Source: Photobacterium sp. DA100
GTDB taxonomy: Bacteria; Pseudomonadota; Gammaproteobacteria; Enterobacterales; Vibrionaceae
Direction: 5' to 3'
Length of the DNA stretch: 64,000 bases
Assembly (NCBI RefSeq): GCF_029223585.1
Contig: NZ_CP119424.1
Location: 620,001 to 684,000, forward strand
The position numbers were made by a program, and so were the translations under genes. The notes under the pieces are model-generated. The model was not told the DNA's origin and searched no databases. It saw only the letters and a program-made list of their open reading frames with translations. Positions 42,298-51,524 of this stretch are shown piece by piece. Numbering within the stretch: the stretch's first letter is position 1; each line of letters starts with the position of its first letter.

Positions 42298-43804
42298 GAA
42301 GAAATCTAACTCTAAGCCACTGCAAATCTTGTTTGTAGCTTCAGAGGTAGACGGATTGGTCAAAACCGGAGGTTTGGCCGATGTCGCCAAGTCATTGCCT
42401 TCAGCCTTAAAGGAATTAGGGCATGATGTGCGTGTAGTGATGCCTCTTTATCGTAAAGTACCGAATGCAGATGAAGCGGTTGAACTGCTTGATACTGAGC
42501 TGGTGGCAACAACTCAGCCGCAGCCAGCACCGTATAAAGTTAAACAGCTTCACAATGGTGATGTACCGGTATACACCATTGATGCGCCAGGGTATTTTGA
42601 CCGCCCTGAATTGTATGCAGAAAATAACGAAGGTTACCGTGATAACGGGGAGCGCTTCGCTTTCTTTAGTGCTGCGGCCTTGGATATGTGTGAAAAGCTG
42701 GGTTTCAAGCCTGATGTTGTTCACTGTAACGACTGGCACACAGGCCTGGTTCCGTTTTTACTCAAAACACGTTATGCCGATGATGCGTTTTACGCCAATA
42801 CTCAAAGCGTCATCAGTATCCATAATGCAGTGTTCAAGGGTACCTTCAATTACGACCAGTACAGCTTGATCCCTGAATTGATCCAGAAGCGTTATCTGCA
42901 ACTTGAAGATGGCGCGGCAAATATTAGTATGCTTAAGGCGGGTGTGCTATTTGCCGATAAGGTTAATGCTGTGAGCCCCAACTATGCCAAAGAATTGCTT
43001 ACTGAACTTGGCTCGCACGGTATGGCGGCCGATTTCCAGTGCCGTTCTGATGTGCTCTACGGTATCGTCAATGGCTGTGATTATGGCGACTGGAGCCCGG
43101 AAACGGATCCGTACATCAAGCAGCATTTCAAAGCCAGTAAAGTCAGTCTTTCTCGCGGCAAGAAGGCGTGTAAGCGTGATTTGCAGCAGCAGGTGAGCCT
43201 GCCGCAGGTGGATGTGCCGGTATACGGTATGGTTTGTCGCCTGACTGAGCAAAAGGGGATTCAATATCTTCTGCCTGTACTGCGTGACTTTTTGGTTAAC
43301 GACGTGCAGTTGGTACTGGTGGGCAGTGGCGACCCGAAACTGGCTGATGCACTTCGTGAAGTGAGTGTCGACTTTGCCGACAAGTTTGCCTTTATCGAAG
43401 CCTACGACAATCCACTGGCACACTGCGTTGAAGCCGGTTCTGATTTCTTTCTGATGCCATCACAGTTCGAGCCTTGCGGTTTGAATCAGATCTACAGCCT
43501 TGCATACGGTACATTACCGATTGTTCGTGGTGTGGGAGGCCTCAAAGATACCGTTATCGATTACGATGCTACACCGCAGTTTGCAACAGGCTTTGTTTTC
43601 GATGATCCGACACCGGAGGCACTGCTTATCAAGATGCAGCGCAGTTTGCTTTTTTACTGCCAGCGTCCTCAAGAGTTCAAGCGCTTGCAGCAAAATGCGA
43701 TGGCGTGCCGTTTTGAGTGGAAAGATGCTGCGGAGCAATACCTGCGGATGTATAAAGGTGAAGAAGAAACGGTACTTGAAAAAAAACAGTCTGAGAGCGC
43801 TTAA
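42287..43804 (+). CDS. glgA: Glycogen synthase (ADP-glucose)
   Basis: 505-residue GT5 glycosyltransferase that extends glucan from ADP-glucose. The ADP-glucose loop is KTGGLADVAKSLPSALKELG; HCNDWHTGLVPFLLK, VCRLTEQKGIQYLLPVL and the C-terminal PSQFEPCGLNQIYSLAYGT are standard. It starts at TTG inside the glgC 3' end with AAGGAG 6 bases upstream, so it is translationally coupled to glgC. A terminator follows. Confidence 0.94.
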   Translation: MVTRKKSNSKPLQILFVASEVDGLVKTGGLADVAKSLPSALKELGHDVRVVMPLYRKVPNADEAVELLDTELVATTQPQPAPYKVKQLHNGDVPVYTIDAPGYFDRPELYAENNEGYRDNGERFAFFSAAALDMCEKLGFKPDVVHCNDWHTGLVPFLLKTRYADDAFYANTQSVISIHNAVFKGTFNYDQYSLIPELIQKRYLQLEDGAANISMLKAGVLFADKVNAVSPNYAKELLTELGSHGMAADFQCRSDVLYGIVNGCDYGDWSPETDPYIKQHFKASKVSLSRGKKACKRDLQQQVSLPQVDVPVYGMVCRLTEQKGIQYLLPVLRDFLVNDVQLVLVGSGDPKLADALREVSVDFADKFAFIEAYDNPLAHCVEAGSDFFLMPSQFEPCGLNQIYSLAYGTLPIVRGVGGLKDTVIDYDATPQFATGFVFDDPTPEALLIKMQRSLLFYCQRPQEFKRLQQNAMACRFEWKDAAEQYLRMYKGEEETVLEKKQSESA

Positions 43805-43836
43805 CTGTTTGACTTTGTAGTGTTTTGAGTTGATAG

Positions 43837-43855
43837 AGCCCTCGTTGTGAGGGCT
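43837..43855 (+). terminator. Terminator of the glgCA operon
   Basis: AGCCCTC-GTTGT-GAGGGCT followed by a T-run to 43861, 33 bases after the glgA stop. Confidence 0.9.
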
Positions 43856-43909
43856 TTTTTTGTGCGGTAAGGCTATTGGTAATAACGTTCTCTTGAACCG
43901 CGCAAATGG

Positions 43910-44215
43910 CTATTTTTGCTCTGTGCACTTTTCGTCAATACAGCATTCATCTTTTAGAAAACCAATGACAGCGTCAAGCTGTTCGTATTCTGCAACACAA
44001 TATAGGGTGCGGCCTTCGCGGCGTTGAGTGAGCAGGCCAGCTGAAACAAGGCTTGCAATATGATGGGAAAGTGTCGAGCCCGGAATAGCGAGTCTTTCCT
44101 GCAAGCTACCTACCGGTATTCCCTGAAAACCAGCACGAACAACAGCTTTATAAATGCTTAGACGAGTCGGGTGACCCAGCTCTTTGAGCGCCTTTGCGAC
44201 AATTTCAATTTCCAT
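43910..44215 (-). CDS. ArsR-family transcriptional regulator
   Basis: 101-residue winged-helix repressor. The helix-turn-helix is GIPVGSLQERLAIPGSTLSH, followed by HIASLVSAGLLTQRREGRTL and YCVAEYEQLDAVIGFL. A C-terminal cysteine cluster (CCIDEKC) could bind metal or sense oxidation, but the ELCVCDL metal site of ArsR/SmtB is absent. No target operon lies beside it; the plus-strand gene at 44652 is divergent. Confidence 0.85.
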   Translation of the reverse strand: MEIEIVAKALKELGHPTRLSIYKAVVRAGFQGIPVGSLQERLAIPGSTLSHHIASLVSAGLLTQRREGRTLYCVAEYEQLDAVIGFLKDECCIDEKCTEQK

Positions 44216-44651
44216 AGTCGGTTATTCCAGAAAGAATCTTGATTCGATATTACTGGAACGATTTCTTCTTCGCCAGAGAAAGGGATAAAATCTTGCCTGG
44301 AGACAAAGCATGAGTGATAGCTGGCTAGCCCTGGAAGTAAAAACGAACACTGAGGCTAGCCATTTACTGTCTTTCTGTTAACATGCAGAGAAAGCAAATT
44401 AAATAGATAGGAGATAAAGATGATTGTATTTCGTACCCACTCGGCAAAGAATGTGAAGACAGCGCGATAAGCGATTTGGTGTTGATAGTCACAATCAACA
44501 GTAATCAGCGATACTGACGTAAGTTTTTTCACTTCCTTTCTTTTGCCCGGTGTTTTCTACCCGGGGTCTACATAAACTTATTTGACCCTAAATTCTCTTT
44601 GATACGCATAATCAGAGCCAAACATGTATCGGCTTGTGCGTGGGGAAAATA
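44216..44651. other. Intergenic region with a 16-codon reading frame upstream of rsgA
   Basis: 436 bases. A short reading frame at 44420-44470 (MIVFRTHSAKNVKTAR) has TAGGAG 6-11 bases upstream, better than many real genes. A small inverted repeat GTTGA/TCAAC follows at about 44481-44499. TTCCAG/CTGGAA (44225-44230, 44253-44258) lies just before the ArsR start and may be its operator. Confidence 0.4.
44420..44470 (+). CDS. Possible 16-residue leader peptide upstream of the RsgA-type GTPase
   Basis: MIVFRTHSAKNVKTAR is preceded by TAGGAG with good spacing and followed by about 180 bases before the GTPase start. It is basic, with two Lys, two Arg and one His, and has no run of one amino acid such as classical attenuators use. 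It could be a leader or an independent small protein. Chance is not excluded. Confidence 0.3.
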   Translation: MIVFRTHSAKNVKTAR

Positions 44652-45695
44652 ATGAACTCAATTATTACACTTAGCCAACTTGGTTGGCAGCCAGTTTTTC
44701 AACAGCAACTAACGCTTGAAGACTACGAACAAGCAAAAATCGCCCGCATTTTAGCGCATCACCGCAATGGCTATGCCCTGCAGACAGAAAGTGGCTCGGT
44801 TTTGCTTGAGATCCACCACTCTTTGCCAGCAATGACAGTAGGGGACTGGGTACTGATTGATAGCGATAACCGCTTTATTCGTCTTTTGGAACGCGTTTCT
44901 TTATTTAGCCGAAAAGCCGCTGGTGCCAAGGTTGCTGAACAGTATATCGCCTCGAATGTCGATACGCTGTTTATCGTCTGCTCTTTGAACCAGGATTTTA
45001 ACTTAAGCCGCATTGAGCGCTATTTAGCAATTGCCCGTGAAGCGAATGTAGAGCCAGTAGTGATCCTGACCAAAGCGGATTTGTGTGAAGATGGCGATAT
45101 TAAACGCCAACAAGTACAAGCCCTTGACCCAATGCTGATGGTCGAGGTGCTTAATGCGTTGGATGCATCATCATATAAGGCGTTGGAGTCATGGTGCCGG
45201 ATAGGTAAGACAATCGCATTCATGGGGTCGTCCGGCGTGGGCAAATCAACCCTAGTCAATACGCTGATGGGGGGGGAGGTGCAGCAAACGGGCAGTATCC
45301 GCGAAGATGACAGTAAAGGGCGCCACACGACAACGTCACGTTCATTGCACTTTATGCCTTCCGGAGCAGTGTTAATTGATACTCCTGGAATGCGCGAGTT
45401 ACAACTGACAGACTGTGAAAGTGGTGTGCATGAAACTTTTGCTGATATTGAAGCGCTCAGCAAGCACTGTCGCTTCAGTGACTGCCAGCATCAAGCTGAA
45501 CCAGGTTGTGCTATTCAACTGGCGCTGGAAAGTGGAGAGATAGATGAGCGGCGACTGCAGAATTATTTCAAGTTGCTAAGGGAGCAGGCCAGAAATACCG
45601 CGACCCTGAGTGAGCTTCGAAATAAAGATAAGCAATTTGGCAAGTTGTGCCGTTCAACACAAAGCCAGAATCGGCAACGCAAGAAAGGCTACTAG
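44652..45695 (+). CDS. rsgA: Ribosome small subunit-dependent GTPase A (YjeQ/RsgA family)
   Basis: 347-residue circularly permuted GTPase for 30S subunit maturation. The N-terminal OB fold covers about 1-95. The G motifs come in permuted order: ILTKADL (G4), [14 protein letters not shown] (G1), RHTTTSR (G2), DTPGMREL (G3). The C-terminal zinc motif is [14 protein letters not shown]. It starts at 44652, with GGGGA upstream; the TTG at 44634 is unlikely. Vibrionaceae often have a second RsgA-like protein, and which of the two this is cannot be told here. Confidence 0.87.
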   Translation: MNSIITLSQLGWQPVFQQQLTLEDYEQAKIARILAHHRNGYALQTESGSVLLEIHHSLPAMTVGDWVLIDSDNRFIRLLERVSLFSRKAAGAKVAEQYIASNVDTLFIVCSLNQDFNLSRIERYLAIAREANVEPVVILTKADLCEDGDIKRQQVQALDPMLMVEVLNALDASSYKALESWCRIGKTIAFMGSSGVGKSTLVNTLMGGEVQQTGSIREDDSKGRHTTTSRSLHFMPSGAVLIDTPGMRELQLTDCESGVHETFADIEALSKHCRFSDCQHQAEPGCAIQLALESGEIDERRLQNYFKLLREQARNTATLSELRNKDKQFGKLCRSTQSQNRQRKKGY

Positions 45696-45725
45696 GCACA
45701 GTTAAATAAATGAAGTTGTAATGAC

Positions 45726-45756
45726 AAAGCCTTGCTAGGTTGTTTAGCAAGGCTTT
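45726..45756 (+). terminator. Terminator after the RsgA-type GTPase
   Basis: Perfect 11-bp stem AAAGCCTTGCT / AGCAAGGCTTT with a 9-base loop, then TT, 30 bases after the stop codon. Confidence 0.88.
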
Positions 45757-45775
45757 TTATTCAGCTATGCGCGGG

Positions 45776-46372
45776 TTAATGGTGTACGAAAATATACTCA
45801 CTTTCCTTAATCCTATCGATCACATCTCTTAAGTTATCAAACGGGATCGCAAAGCATCCTTCGCTACGCCCTAGCATTCCATTGTGTTCCAAATACTTTT
45901 TACTGACGTAGTGGGCACCATGTACCACAATAAAACGGCTTCGTGCTTTGTCGTTTATCCCAACTTCGAGTCCATCAATACGGAGTGAGTAGCCATTGAC
46001 GCCAAAATACGTTTCTCCGGTTTTGAAAAGCCCTCCCGATGATTGATTGGAGCCATACACATTAGAAAACTGTGTGGGGAGTCGGTAGCCTGATTGTTTG
46101 GCATGTGCCACTAAGCTTTGGTGCAAGATGTGACCTGACTCTGCGTCCACAATGAATAACCGTTCCACCTCTGATGTCAGGGTGTAATCGATAATAGTAA
46201 AGCTGGTAGCATCTATTCCTAGACCGTTTGAGCGCGAGATAGCATGGTCAATTAAATTTGATTTGAAATGTGCGGGCTGTGAAAGAGATACACCATGGTT
46301 TGGTGAAGATGAGCTACAGCCTGATAGGATGCTGATAATGAGGAGTAGCCTAGTAATATCAAAATAATTCAC
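45776..46372 (-). CDS. Murein L,D-transpeptidase catalytic domain (YkuD_2-type) lipoprotein
   Basis: 198 residues with a lipoprotein signal (LLLIISILSGCSSSS, Cys about 19). The body has the YkuD_2-type segments FTIIDYTLTSEVERLFIVDA, GGLFKTGETYFGVNGYSLRI, the catalytic His region IVVHGAHYVSKKYLEHN and the catalytic Cys in MLGRSEGCFAIP (S-x-GC). This is a subgroup of the L,D-transpeptidase fold often annotated in Vibrio; it may cleave or crosslink peptidoglycan. A single gene, convergent with the RsgA-type gene. Confidence 0.82.
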   Translation of the reverse strand: MNYFDITRLLLIISILSGCSSSSPNHGVSLSQPAHFKSNLIDHAISRSNGLGIDATSFTIIDYTLTSEVERLFIVDAESGHILHQSLVAHAKQSGYRLPTQFSNVYGSNQSSGGLFKTGETYFGVNGYSLRIDGLEVGINDKARSRFIVVHGAHYVSKKYLEHNGMLGRSEGCFAIPFDNLRDVIDRIKESEYIFVHH

Positions 46373-46481
46373 GTTTCACTCATAAAATTATCAATTACTT
46401 ATGACTGTCTTAGAGCGACAAATTATTGTCATACTTAAATGTTGATGTGGGAATGAGAGGTTAACGAGAGGGGACAGGAAG

Positions 46482-46507
46482 GGCACGGCGCTGTATTACG
46501 CCGTGCC
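46482..46507 (-). terminator. Hairpin after the BASS transporter gene
   Basis: Perfect 9-bp stem GGCACGGCG / CGCCGTGCC with an 8-base loop, 8 bases beyond the stop codon on the minus strand. There is no T-run, so termination strength is doubtful. Confidence 0.5.
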
Positions 46508-46514
46508 TCAGATA

Positions 46515-47450
46515 CTAACAAGCAGGCGAAGCTTTGTTTTGTTTGTTTTGCTTGTTGGCCCAGTAGCCGGCCAGCAGTGAGCCGGAAATATTGTGCCAAA
46601 CTGAGAAGATGGTGCCAGCAATGGCGGAAGCCGGAGAGAAGAATTTCATTGCCAATGCTGTTGCAAGTCCTGAGTTCTGTAGACCTACCTCGAAGGCGAT
46701 AGTGCGGCAGGTTGACTCTTCAAAGCCGAGCAGACGACATGAATAATAGCCTGCAATTAAGCCAATTCCGTTGTGGAGGATGACGGCTAGGGCAACTACC
46801 GAACCAATCTGGCTTAGGTTATTGGCATTAAGGGCAACCACAATTGCGATTATCAACACGATAGCAACCATTGACACCAATGGCAGTAGGGAGTGAATTT
46901 TTTCAACGGCTTTTTGGGCAAAGGTATTGATAACAAGGCCAATGCTAACTGGAAGCAAAACAATTTTCACTAGACTCATCAGCATTGCTGAGACAGGGAC
47001 ATCAACGGTTTGCCCCACCAAAAGCTCAACAAGCAGCGGGGTAACAATGACGCCGAGCAGGGTTGATATAGCTGTCATGGAAATCGACAGAGCAACATTT
47101 CCTTTGGCCAGAAAAGCCATTACATTGGAAGAAGTACCACCAGCGACACTGCCAACCAATATCATACCAACCGTCAACTCGATACTGAAACCCAATAGCA
47201 AACTGATAAGCAAAGCGGTAAGAGGCATGATCAGAAATTGCAGGATTACCCCAATGCCCACGGCTTTTTTGTGCTGAGCCACGTTGACAAAGTCTTTGGG
47301 TGATAGGCTGATGCCCATCGCCAGCATAATAATGGTTAGCAACGGGACGATTTGTGTTTTTAGCCCGACAAAGAGGCTGGGTGAGATATAAGCCAGTACC
47401 GCAAACAGTACAGCCCACACGGGGAATAATTGGGTGATCCTTCCTATCAT
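46515..47450 (-). CDS. Bile acid:sodium symporter family (BASS) transporter
   Basis: 311 residues with nine to ten helices. Family segments include LLTIIMLAMGISLSPKDFVN, VGSVAGGTSSNVMAFLAKGN and CRTIAFEVGLQNSGLATALA, the sodium-binding EVGxQNSGLA motif. Bacterial members carry organic anions such as pantoate, pyruvate or bile-acid-like molecules with sodium; the substrate here is unknown. A single gene with a hairpin after it. Confidence 0.88.
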   Translation of the reverse strand: MIGRITQLFPVWAVLFAVLAYISPSLFVGLKTQIVPLLTIIMLAMGISLSPKDFVNVAQHKKAVGIGVILQFLIMPLTALLISLLLGFSIELTVGMILVGSVAGGTSSNVMAFLAKGNVALSISMTAISTLLGVIVTPLLVELLVGQTVDVPVSAMLMSLVKIVLLPVSIGLVINTFAQKAVEKIHSLLPLVSMVAIVLIIAIVVALNANNLSQIGSVVALAVILHNGIGLIAGYYSCRLLGFEESTCRTIAFEVGLQNSGLATALAMKFFSPASAIAGTIFSVWHNISGSLLAGYWANKQNKQNKASPAC

Positions 47451-47692
47451 TATGGCTTCCTTTTAATGTTATCGACTAAATTTGGGAATGGATTTTTTTA
47501 AATGTGTGACAAATATATTTCCATAAAGCCTATTGATAGAAAAGTGAAGAAATGGAATAAAGCAAAAGATATTATTGAAAGCTCAGTAGCGTAATGGATA
47601 TAGCAAGTTGAATAATCAGCCTGGTTATAAACGTCTCGATTCAACCTTATGCTAGAGAATCATGCTGGTGGTGTTAGCGAAGGTATAGGTAC

Positions 47693-47716
47693 AGTGCCAC
47701 GGATTGCCGTGGCACT
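47693..47716 (-). terminator. Hairpin after the periplasmic binding protein gene
   Basis: Perfect 10-bp stem AGTGCCACGG / CCGTGGCACT with loop ATTG, 18 bases beyond the stop codon. No T-run on the minus strand. Confidence 0.55.
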
Positions 47717-47733
47717 ATTGCAATACGAAAGGG

Positions 47734-48513
47734 TTAGAGCTTTATACCCATATTTTTATCAATAATTTGCTCGAGCTGGCCATTTTTTTCGAGTTTGGTC
47801 AAAATTGCATTGATGCGTGCTTTTAGCTCGATATCCTTGGGCATCATTGCCGCAATGGTTGATTCTGTGAACTGCTGATCAGGCATAGAGCGGCACAGCT
47901 CCTCATGATGCCTGGCACGGTAATCGGCTTCGACGGAGTCGGTGATCATCAGATCGACTGTGCCATCAAGAATGCGGTCGTATACATATTTGTTAGTTGG
48001 CTCAACATGCAGTTTGGCCTTTGTTAAGTTAGCACGGGCAAATTGCGCATTCGTGCCGCCCTCGTTAATGACAACTGTCGTCGATGGTTGGTCAATTTTC
48101 TCCAGTGTATTGTACTGATCGACGTGCTCGCATAATGTGATAGGGCTTTTCCCGTAACTGTAATAGCTCGAAGAAAAATCAGCATACTCCAGGCGAGCTG
48201 CATTAACCGAAATCCCGCTCATGCCAAGGTCGTATTTACCAGCCTTGAAGTCTTCCATCAGGGTTGGCCAACTGGTCGGCACCAAGGTTAATTTTACGCC
48301 CAGCTCATCAGCAATGATCGCCGCGAGATCATGTTCGATTCCGACATAGCTCCCATCACTGAGTTTTTCGGAAAACGGCATGTAGTCGCCGGTCACACCA
48401 ATGCGGATTTCATTGTTTTGCGTGATTTTATCTAGCGCTTCACCGGCTAATGAAGGCATGGAAACTAGGGTTGCAGCCCCAAGCAAAGTGGCAGTTAAAA
48501 ATGTTGGCTTCAT
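47734..48513 (-). CDS. Periplasmic substrate-binding protein (SBP_bac_3; PheC-like)
   Basis: 259 residues with a signal peptide (MKPTFLTATLLGAATLVSMPSLA). The mature part is a type II periplasmic-binding fold: NEIRIGVTGDYMPFSEKLSD, LVPTSWPTLMEDFKAGKYDL, MSGISVNAARLEYADFSSSY and ATIAAMMPKDIELKARINAI. The family includes amino-acid ABC receptors and cyclohexadienyl dehydratase. With no ABC permease nearby, an enzymatic or orphan-receptor role is possible. The start at 48513 gives a normal signal peptide; the ORF is open to 48654. Confidence 0.82.
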   Translation of the reverse strand: MKPTFLTATLLGAATLVSMPSLAGEALDKITQNNEIRIGVTGDYMPFSEKLSDGSYVGIEHDLAAIIADELGVKLTLVPTSWPTLMEDFKAGKYDLGMSGISVNAARLEYADFSSSYYSYGKSPITLCEHVDQYNTLEKIDQPSTTVVINEGGTNAQFARANLTKAKLHVEPTNKYVYDRILDGTVDLMITDSVEADYRARHHEELCRSMPDQQFTESTIAAMMPKDIELKARINAILTKLEKNGQLEQIIDKNMGIKL

Positions 48514-48850
48514 GTTCACTATCTTATGTTGTGTTTGGTCTGGTCTTTCTTCGTACACTGCTGAAAAAAGGTGTAGCGGGGCTGTGATGGGCCTCTGTCT
48601 GCTTTCCAAACCAACATAATTGAACTGGAAAGTAAGCGCAAGAGAAAATGTCAATGGTGTTGGTGTTTTCGGGTGTTTTGTTTGGTGTAATTATTTCGTT
48701 ACAGTGTGTTCGGGGAGGGTAGAGATGCGAAGTCGTTGCATTTACGCTTTACGCCAGATGATTACCCATAACAACTTAATCTACCTATCGAATTATCTAT
48801 AGTGTTGTGTCATTCTAGTGCAACTTATCAATACCTTTGCTGCATGAAAT
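48514..48850. promoter_or_regulatory. Divergent promoter region between binding-protein and endonuclease genes
   Basis: 337 bases that must hold both promoters. I see no strong repeat or hairpin, and the short plus-strand frame at 48620-48802 has no ribosome-binding site. Confidence 0.35.
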
Positions 48851-49783
48851 ATGACAAAAAAACTGCTTCTACCCATATTTGCTCTTCTTTTATCGACAAC
48901 TACCTCAGCGACACCGAATAATTTTAGCCATGCCAAAGTGTTAGCGAAGGAGAATGTTTATTTCGACCGTACTGACAACGGTACGTTTTATTGTGGCTGT
49001 AGCTATACCTTCATGGGAAAAAGTGGTGGGCGCGTTGACCTCGATAGCTGCGGTTATGAGGTGCGCAAAAACCAAAACCGAGCCCAACGGATCGAGTGGG
49101 AGCACATCGTTCCCGCCTCAAACTTTGGCCGCGCGAGGCAATGCTGGCAGGAAGGTGGCCGTAAAAATTGCGTGAAGAATGATCCTGTTTTTGCTGCTAT
49201 GGAAGCAGACATGCACAACCTGACACCTTCTATAGGGGAAGTTAATGGTGATCGTTCGAACTTTAACTTCAGCCAGTTCAGTGCTCCGGCCAGTCAATAT
49301 GGACAGTGTGAGTTTAAAGTTGATTTCAAAAGCCGCTTGGCTGAGCCGAGGGACGAAATCAAAGGCCAGATAGCACGAACCTATTTCTATATGTTTGACC
49401 GCTACAACCTAAATATGTCGGACCAGCAACAACGACTGCTGGTTGCGTGGGATAGACAGTTCCCTGTCACTCAATGGGAGCTTGAGCGTAACCGACGTAT
49501 CACAGAGCAAATGGGCAATGATAATCCGTTTGTGACAGGGAAGAAGGTGTGGAATATCGGCCATAAGAATAGCGGAGATGGGCTGAAAACATCGTTAACC
49601 GGAAGCAAAGAAGCGGATGTTGAACCGCTAGAGCTGATCCGAGGGAACAAGAACAGCAAGGTATATCACCTGCCTGTGGGGTGCCCGAGCTACGATCGGG
49701 TGAGCCCAAAGAATGTTGTTGATTTTAAGTCAGAACAAGAGGCCTTATCGGCAGGATATCGCAAGGCCGGCAATTGTTCATAA
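48851..49783 (+). CDS. Secreted endonuclease I (Dns/EndA family) with C-terminal extension
   Basis: 310 residues with a signal peptide ([20 protein letters not shown]). The Endonuclease_1 domain contains [20 protein letters not shown], the catalytic EHIVPAS in [31 protein letters not shown] and several cysteines that pair in the periplasmic Vvn and EndA enzymes. Residues about 235-310 form an extra domain ([20 protein letters not shown], then [19 protein letters not shown]) resembling the Ada-type metal-binding fold. That makes it longer than EndA (235). Such nucleases degrade extracellular DNA and limit natural transformation in Vibrio. Confidence 0.88.
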   Translation: MTKKLLLPIFALLLSTTTSATPNNFSHAKVLAKENVYFDRTDNGTFYCGCSYTFMGKSGGRVDLDSCGYEVRKNQNRAQRIEWEHIVPASNFGRARQCWQEGGRKNCVKNDPVFAAMEADMHNLTPSIGEVNGDRSNFNFSQFSAPASQYGQCEFKVDFKSRLAEPRDEIKGQIARTYFYMFDRYNLNMSDQQQRLLVAWDRQFPVTQWELERNRRITEQMGNDNPFVTGKKVWNIGHKNSGDGLKTSLTGSKEADVEPLELIRGNKNSKVYHLPVGCPSYDRVSPKNVVDFKSEQEALSAGYRKAGNCS

Positions 49784-50124
49784 GTAATATGTAAACATGG
49801 CTGGGTTAGCAAACCCAGCCAATGTCCTTTTGGTGTTGCCCCTTCTGAACTATAAATGCATTCTTTGAACGTATTTTGTTCTTCAAAATAGAGAAATGAG
49901 ATTGCAGCAATTGAGGGTTTTACTGGCTTGTTAGATATAAATGCTGAAATCAAAGAGTGTTTCTAAATGTAATTTCTTATACGGTCTCATTTCTAGCTAT
50001 TTGTATTGGTAAAAAAATGTAGCCGATTGAACGGACGGACACGGAGCAAATCTGAGCTTTTCGATAATAAAATCTAATGATAATTTTGTTTTAATTCAGA
50101 AATGTTGATACGTTAAGGAACGTC
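49784..50124. other. Intergenic region after the endonuclease
   Basis: 341 bases. Apart from the terminator at 49795-49825 I see only A+T-rich sequence and the presumed promoter of the gene at 50125. The minus-strand frame 49690-49953 overlaps the endonuclease and is not supported. Confidence 0.35.
49795..49825 (+). terminator. Terminator after the endonuclease gene
   Basis: 9-bp stem GGCTGGGTT (49799-49807) / AACCCAGCC (49812-49820) with a 4-base loop, extended by ACAT/ATGT through a bulge, then CCTTTT. Confidence 0.75.
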
Positions 50125-50436
50125 ATGGAAAGCCTAGTGGTATTGTTAGCTGCGATCTTATGGACTGCCGGACGGTACTGCGTACACACGGCTGCTGAAT
50201 GGCAAGCAAAGCCTTGGTATATCAAAGGCCTTGCTATAACTTTTGCACTTTTTCCGGCACTGCTTTTTTTCCATTGGGAGCAACTCGTCACCTCCGCAGC
50301 TTATTTGTCTAACAACCAGGTAATTGCCTGCGAAATATCAATGCGCTTGTTTCTTATTGTTATGGCCATTCAGAGCCTAATGGGAATCGTGTTTATTGTC
50401 AGTTCCTACCAAGCTAAGAAAAGTGAAAACGATTAG
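50125..50436 (+). CDS. Small inner-membrane hypothetical protein
   Basis: 103 residues with three hydrophobic helices (MESLVVLLAAILWTAGRYCV; IKGLAITFALFPALLFFHWE; CEISMRLFLIVMAIQSLMGI) and a charged C-terminal tail (YQAKKSEND). AAGGA lies 6-10 bases upstream of ATG. I recognise no family. It converges on the coiled-coil membrane protein at 50464, only 27 bases away. Confidence 0.6.
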   Translation: MESLVVLLAAILWTAGRYCVHTAAEWQAKPWYIKGLAITFALFPALLFFHWEQLVTSAAYLSNNQVIACEISMRLFLIVMAIQSLMGIVFIVSSYQAKKSEND

Positions 50437-50463
50437 TACACCTGTGCCGGCAATCCAAGTGGA

Positions 50464-51144
50464 TTACTCTTTCTCCGGATCTCTTGTTGAAGGGAGGCTG
50501 ATCAACCCTGTTCCGGCATCTCGAATAATGTTTACAGGAGAAAGGAGTACGCCTTTGACCGCACCTTGCGTCGCTTGCTGAGTAAGTTGTTCACTTTTTT
50601 CCACAAGCTCATCGGTTTTCGCCAGCATAATCGGTACATCATTTCGCAATTGCTCTGATTCAGCAATGATCGCGGGGATGGTGGTTTTCCTATATCCCTT
50701 GCTTTCAATGATGACGGCCGGAATGACATTGGTTCGATATTGTTTTAGTTCATCTAAGGCGACAGGCAGCGTGGTGCTGTTTACCGTCTCGACTGTTTGC
50801 ACCAGTAATGGAATGGTTTCATTGCGGATGACTTTGACTTCATCTAACAACTGTGGAATTTTTTTATCCACGGAGGCAACAGTTTGATTTACTCCATCGA
50901 TTGTGGCCTTGATATCATCAGCAAGATCCAATGCCTGTGGTGATAATTCTTCAAAGGTTTTTGCCAGTAATAACCATTGTTCAATTTCAAGTTTGTCTGC
51001 AGTCGTGTTGATTTCAGCCATCATTTGCGGGTAGGTATCAACTACCTTATTTATCGTATTGGTAAAAGAATAGATAGTATACCCCAAATAAAAAATTGAA
51101 GTAGCAAGAACAAGCTGTATCGCGGTGCCCAATCGGTTTTGCAT
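50464..51144 (-). CDS. Membrane-anchored coiled-coil hypothetical protein
   Basis: 226 residues. One N-terminal membrane helix (LGTAIQLVLATSIFYLGYTI) anchors a long, probably periplasmic, helical region. Repeating patterns such as RNETIPLLVQTVETVN, YRTNVIPAVIIESKGYR and KTTIPAIIAESEQLRNDVP show a repeat of about 18-20 residues with (T/V)IPxxIxES. The tail SPVNIIRDAGTGLISLPS may be an amphipathic membrane contact. No known family recognised. Confidence 0.65.
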   Translation of the reverse strand: MQNRLGTAIQLVLATSIFYLGYTIYSFTNTINKVVDTYPQMMAEINTTADKLEIEQWLLLAKTFEELSPQALDLADDIKATIDGVNQTVASVDKKIPQLLDEVKVIRNETIPLLVQTVETVNSTTLPVALDELKQYRTNVIPAVIIESKGYRKTTIPAIIAESEQLRNDVPIMLAKTDELVEKSEQLTQQATQGAVKGVLLSPVNIIRDAGTGLISLPSTRDPEKE

Positions 51145-51524
51145 AATTATGTCCGTGTTGTCTGACTCAAATTAACAAATTATAAGCTTTTACATGTAGA
51201 TTAGCATGAAAACAATGTGTTACGACACATTGACGCTTTACGCCCGTTAATTGACACTTCGTGATCTTTATACAGAAAAATATATTTAAATTGCATGTGA
51301 ATTTTTGCTTTTGTTTGATTAGAGTTATTACACTACATGAAGGGTAATACATGTATAAAGCACGATTTTGATGGTTACTGAAGGGGCCATGCAATATCTA
51401 GTGCACAAGCATTAATTTATCCGCCAACTTGCATATTTAGAGACCTAATTGCACGTATTAGGTTGCATTTTATTACAGAAACAAACCATCACCCCTTAAC
51501 AATAATTAACAAAAGTAGGTAAAA
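51145..51524. promoter_or_regulatory. Divergent promoter region with two inverted repeats upstream of the haemolysin
   Basis: 380 bases. ACCTAAT (51443-51449) / ATTAGGT (51457-51463) is a perfect 7-bp inverted repeat 62 bases before the haemolysin start. CAATGTGT (51213-51220) / ACACATTG (51225-51232) is an 8-bp hairpin upstream of the minus-strand gene. Either could be an operator; no regulator is assigned. Confidence 0.4.

Noticed and set aside
49690..49953. 87-codon minus-strand frame overlapping the endonuclease 3' end
   Set aside because: It overlaps a well-supported gene and its terminator hairpin; it is a shadow frame.
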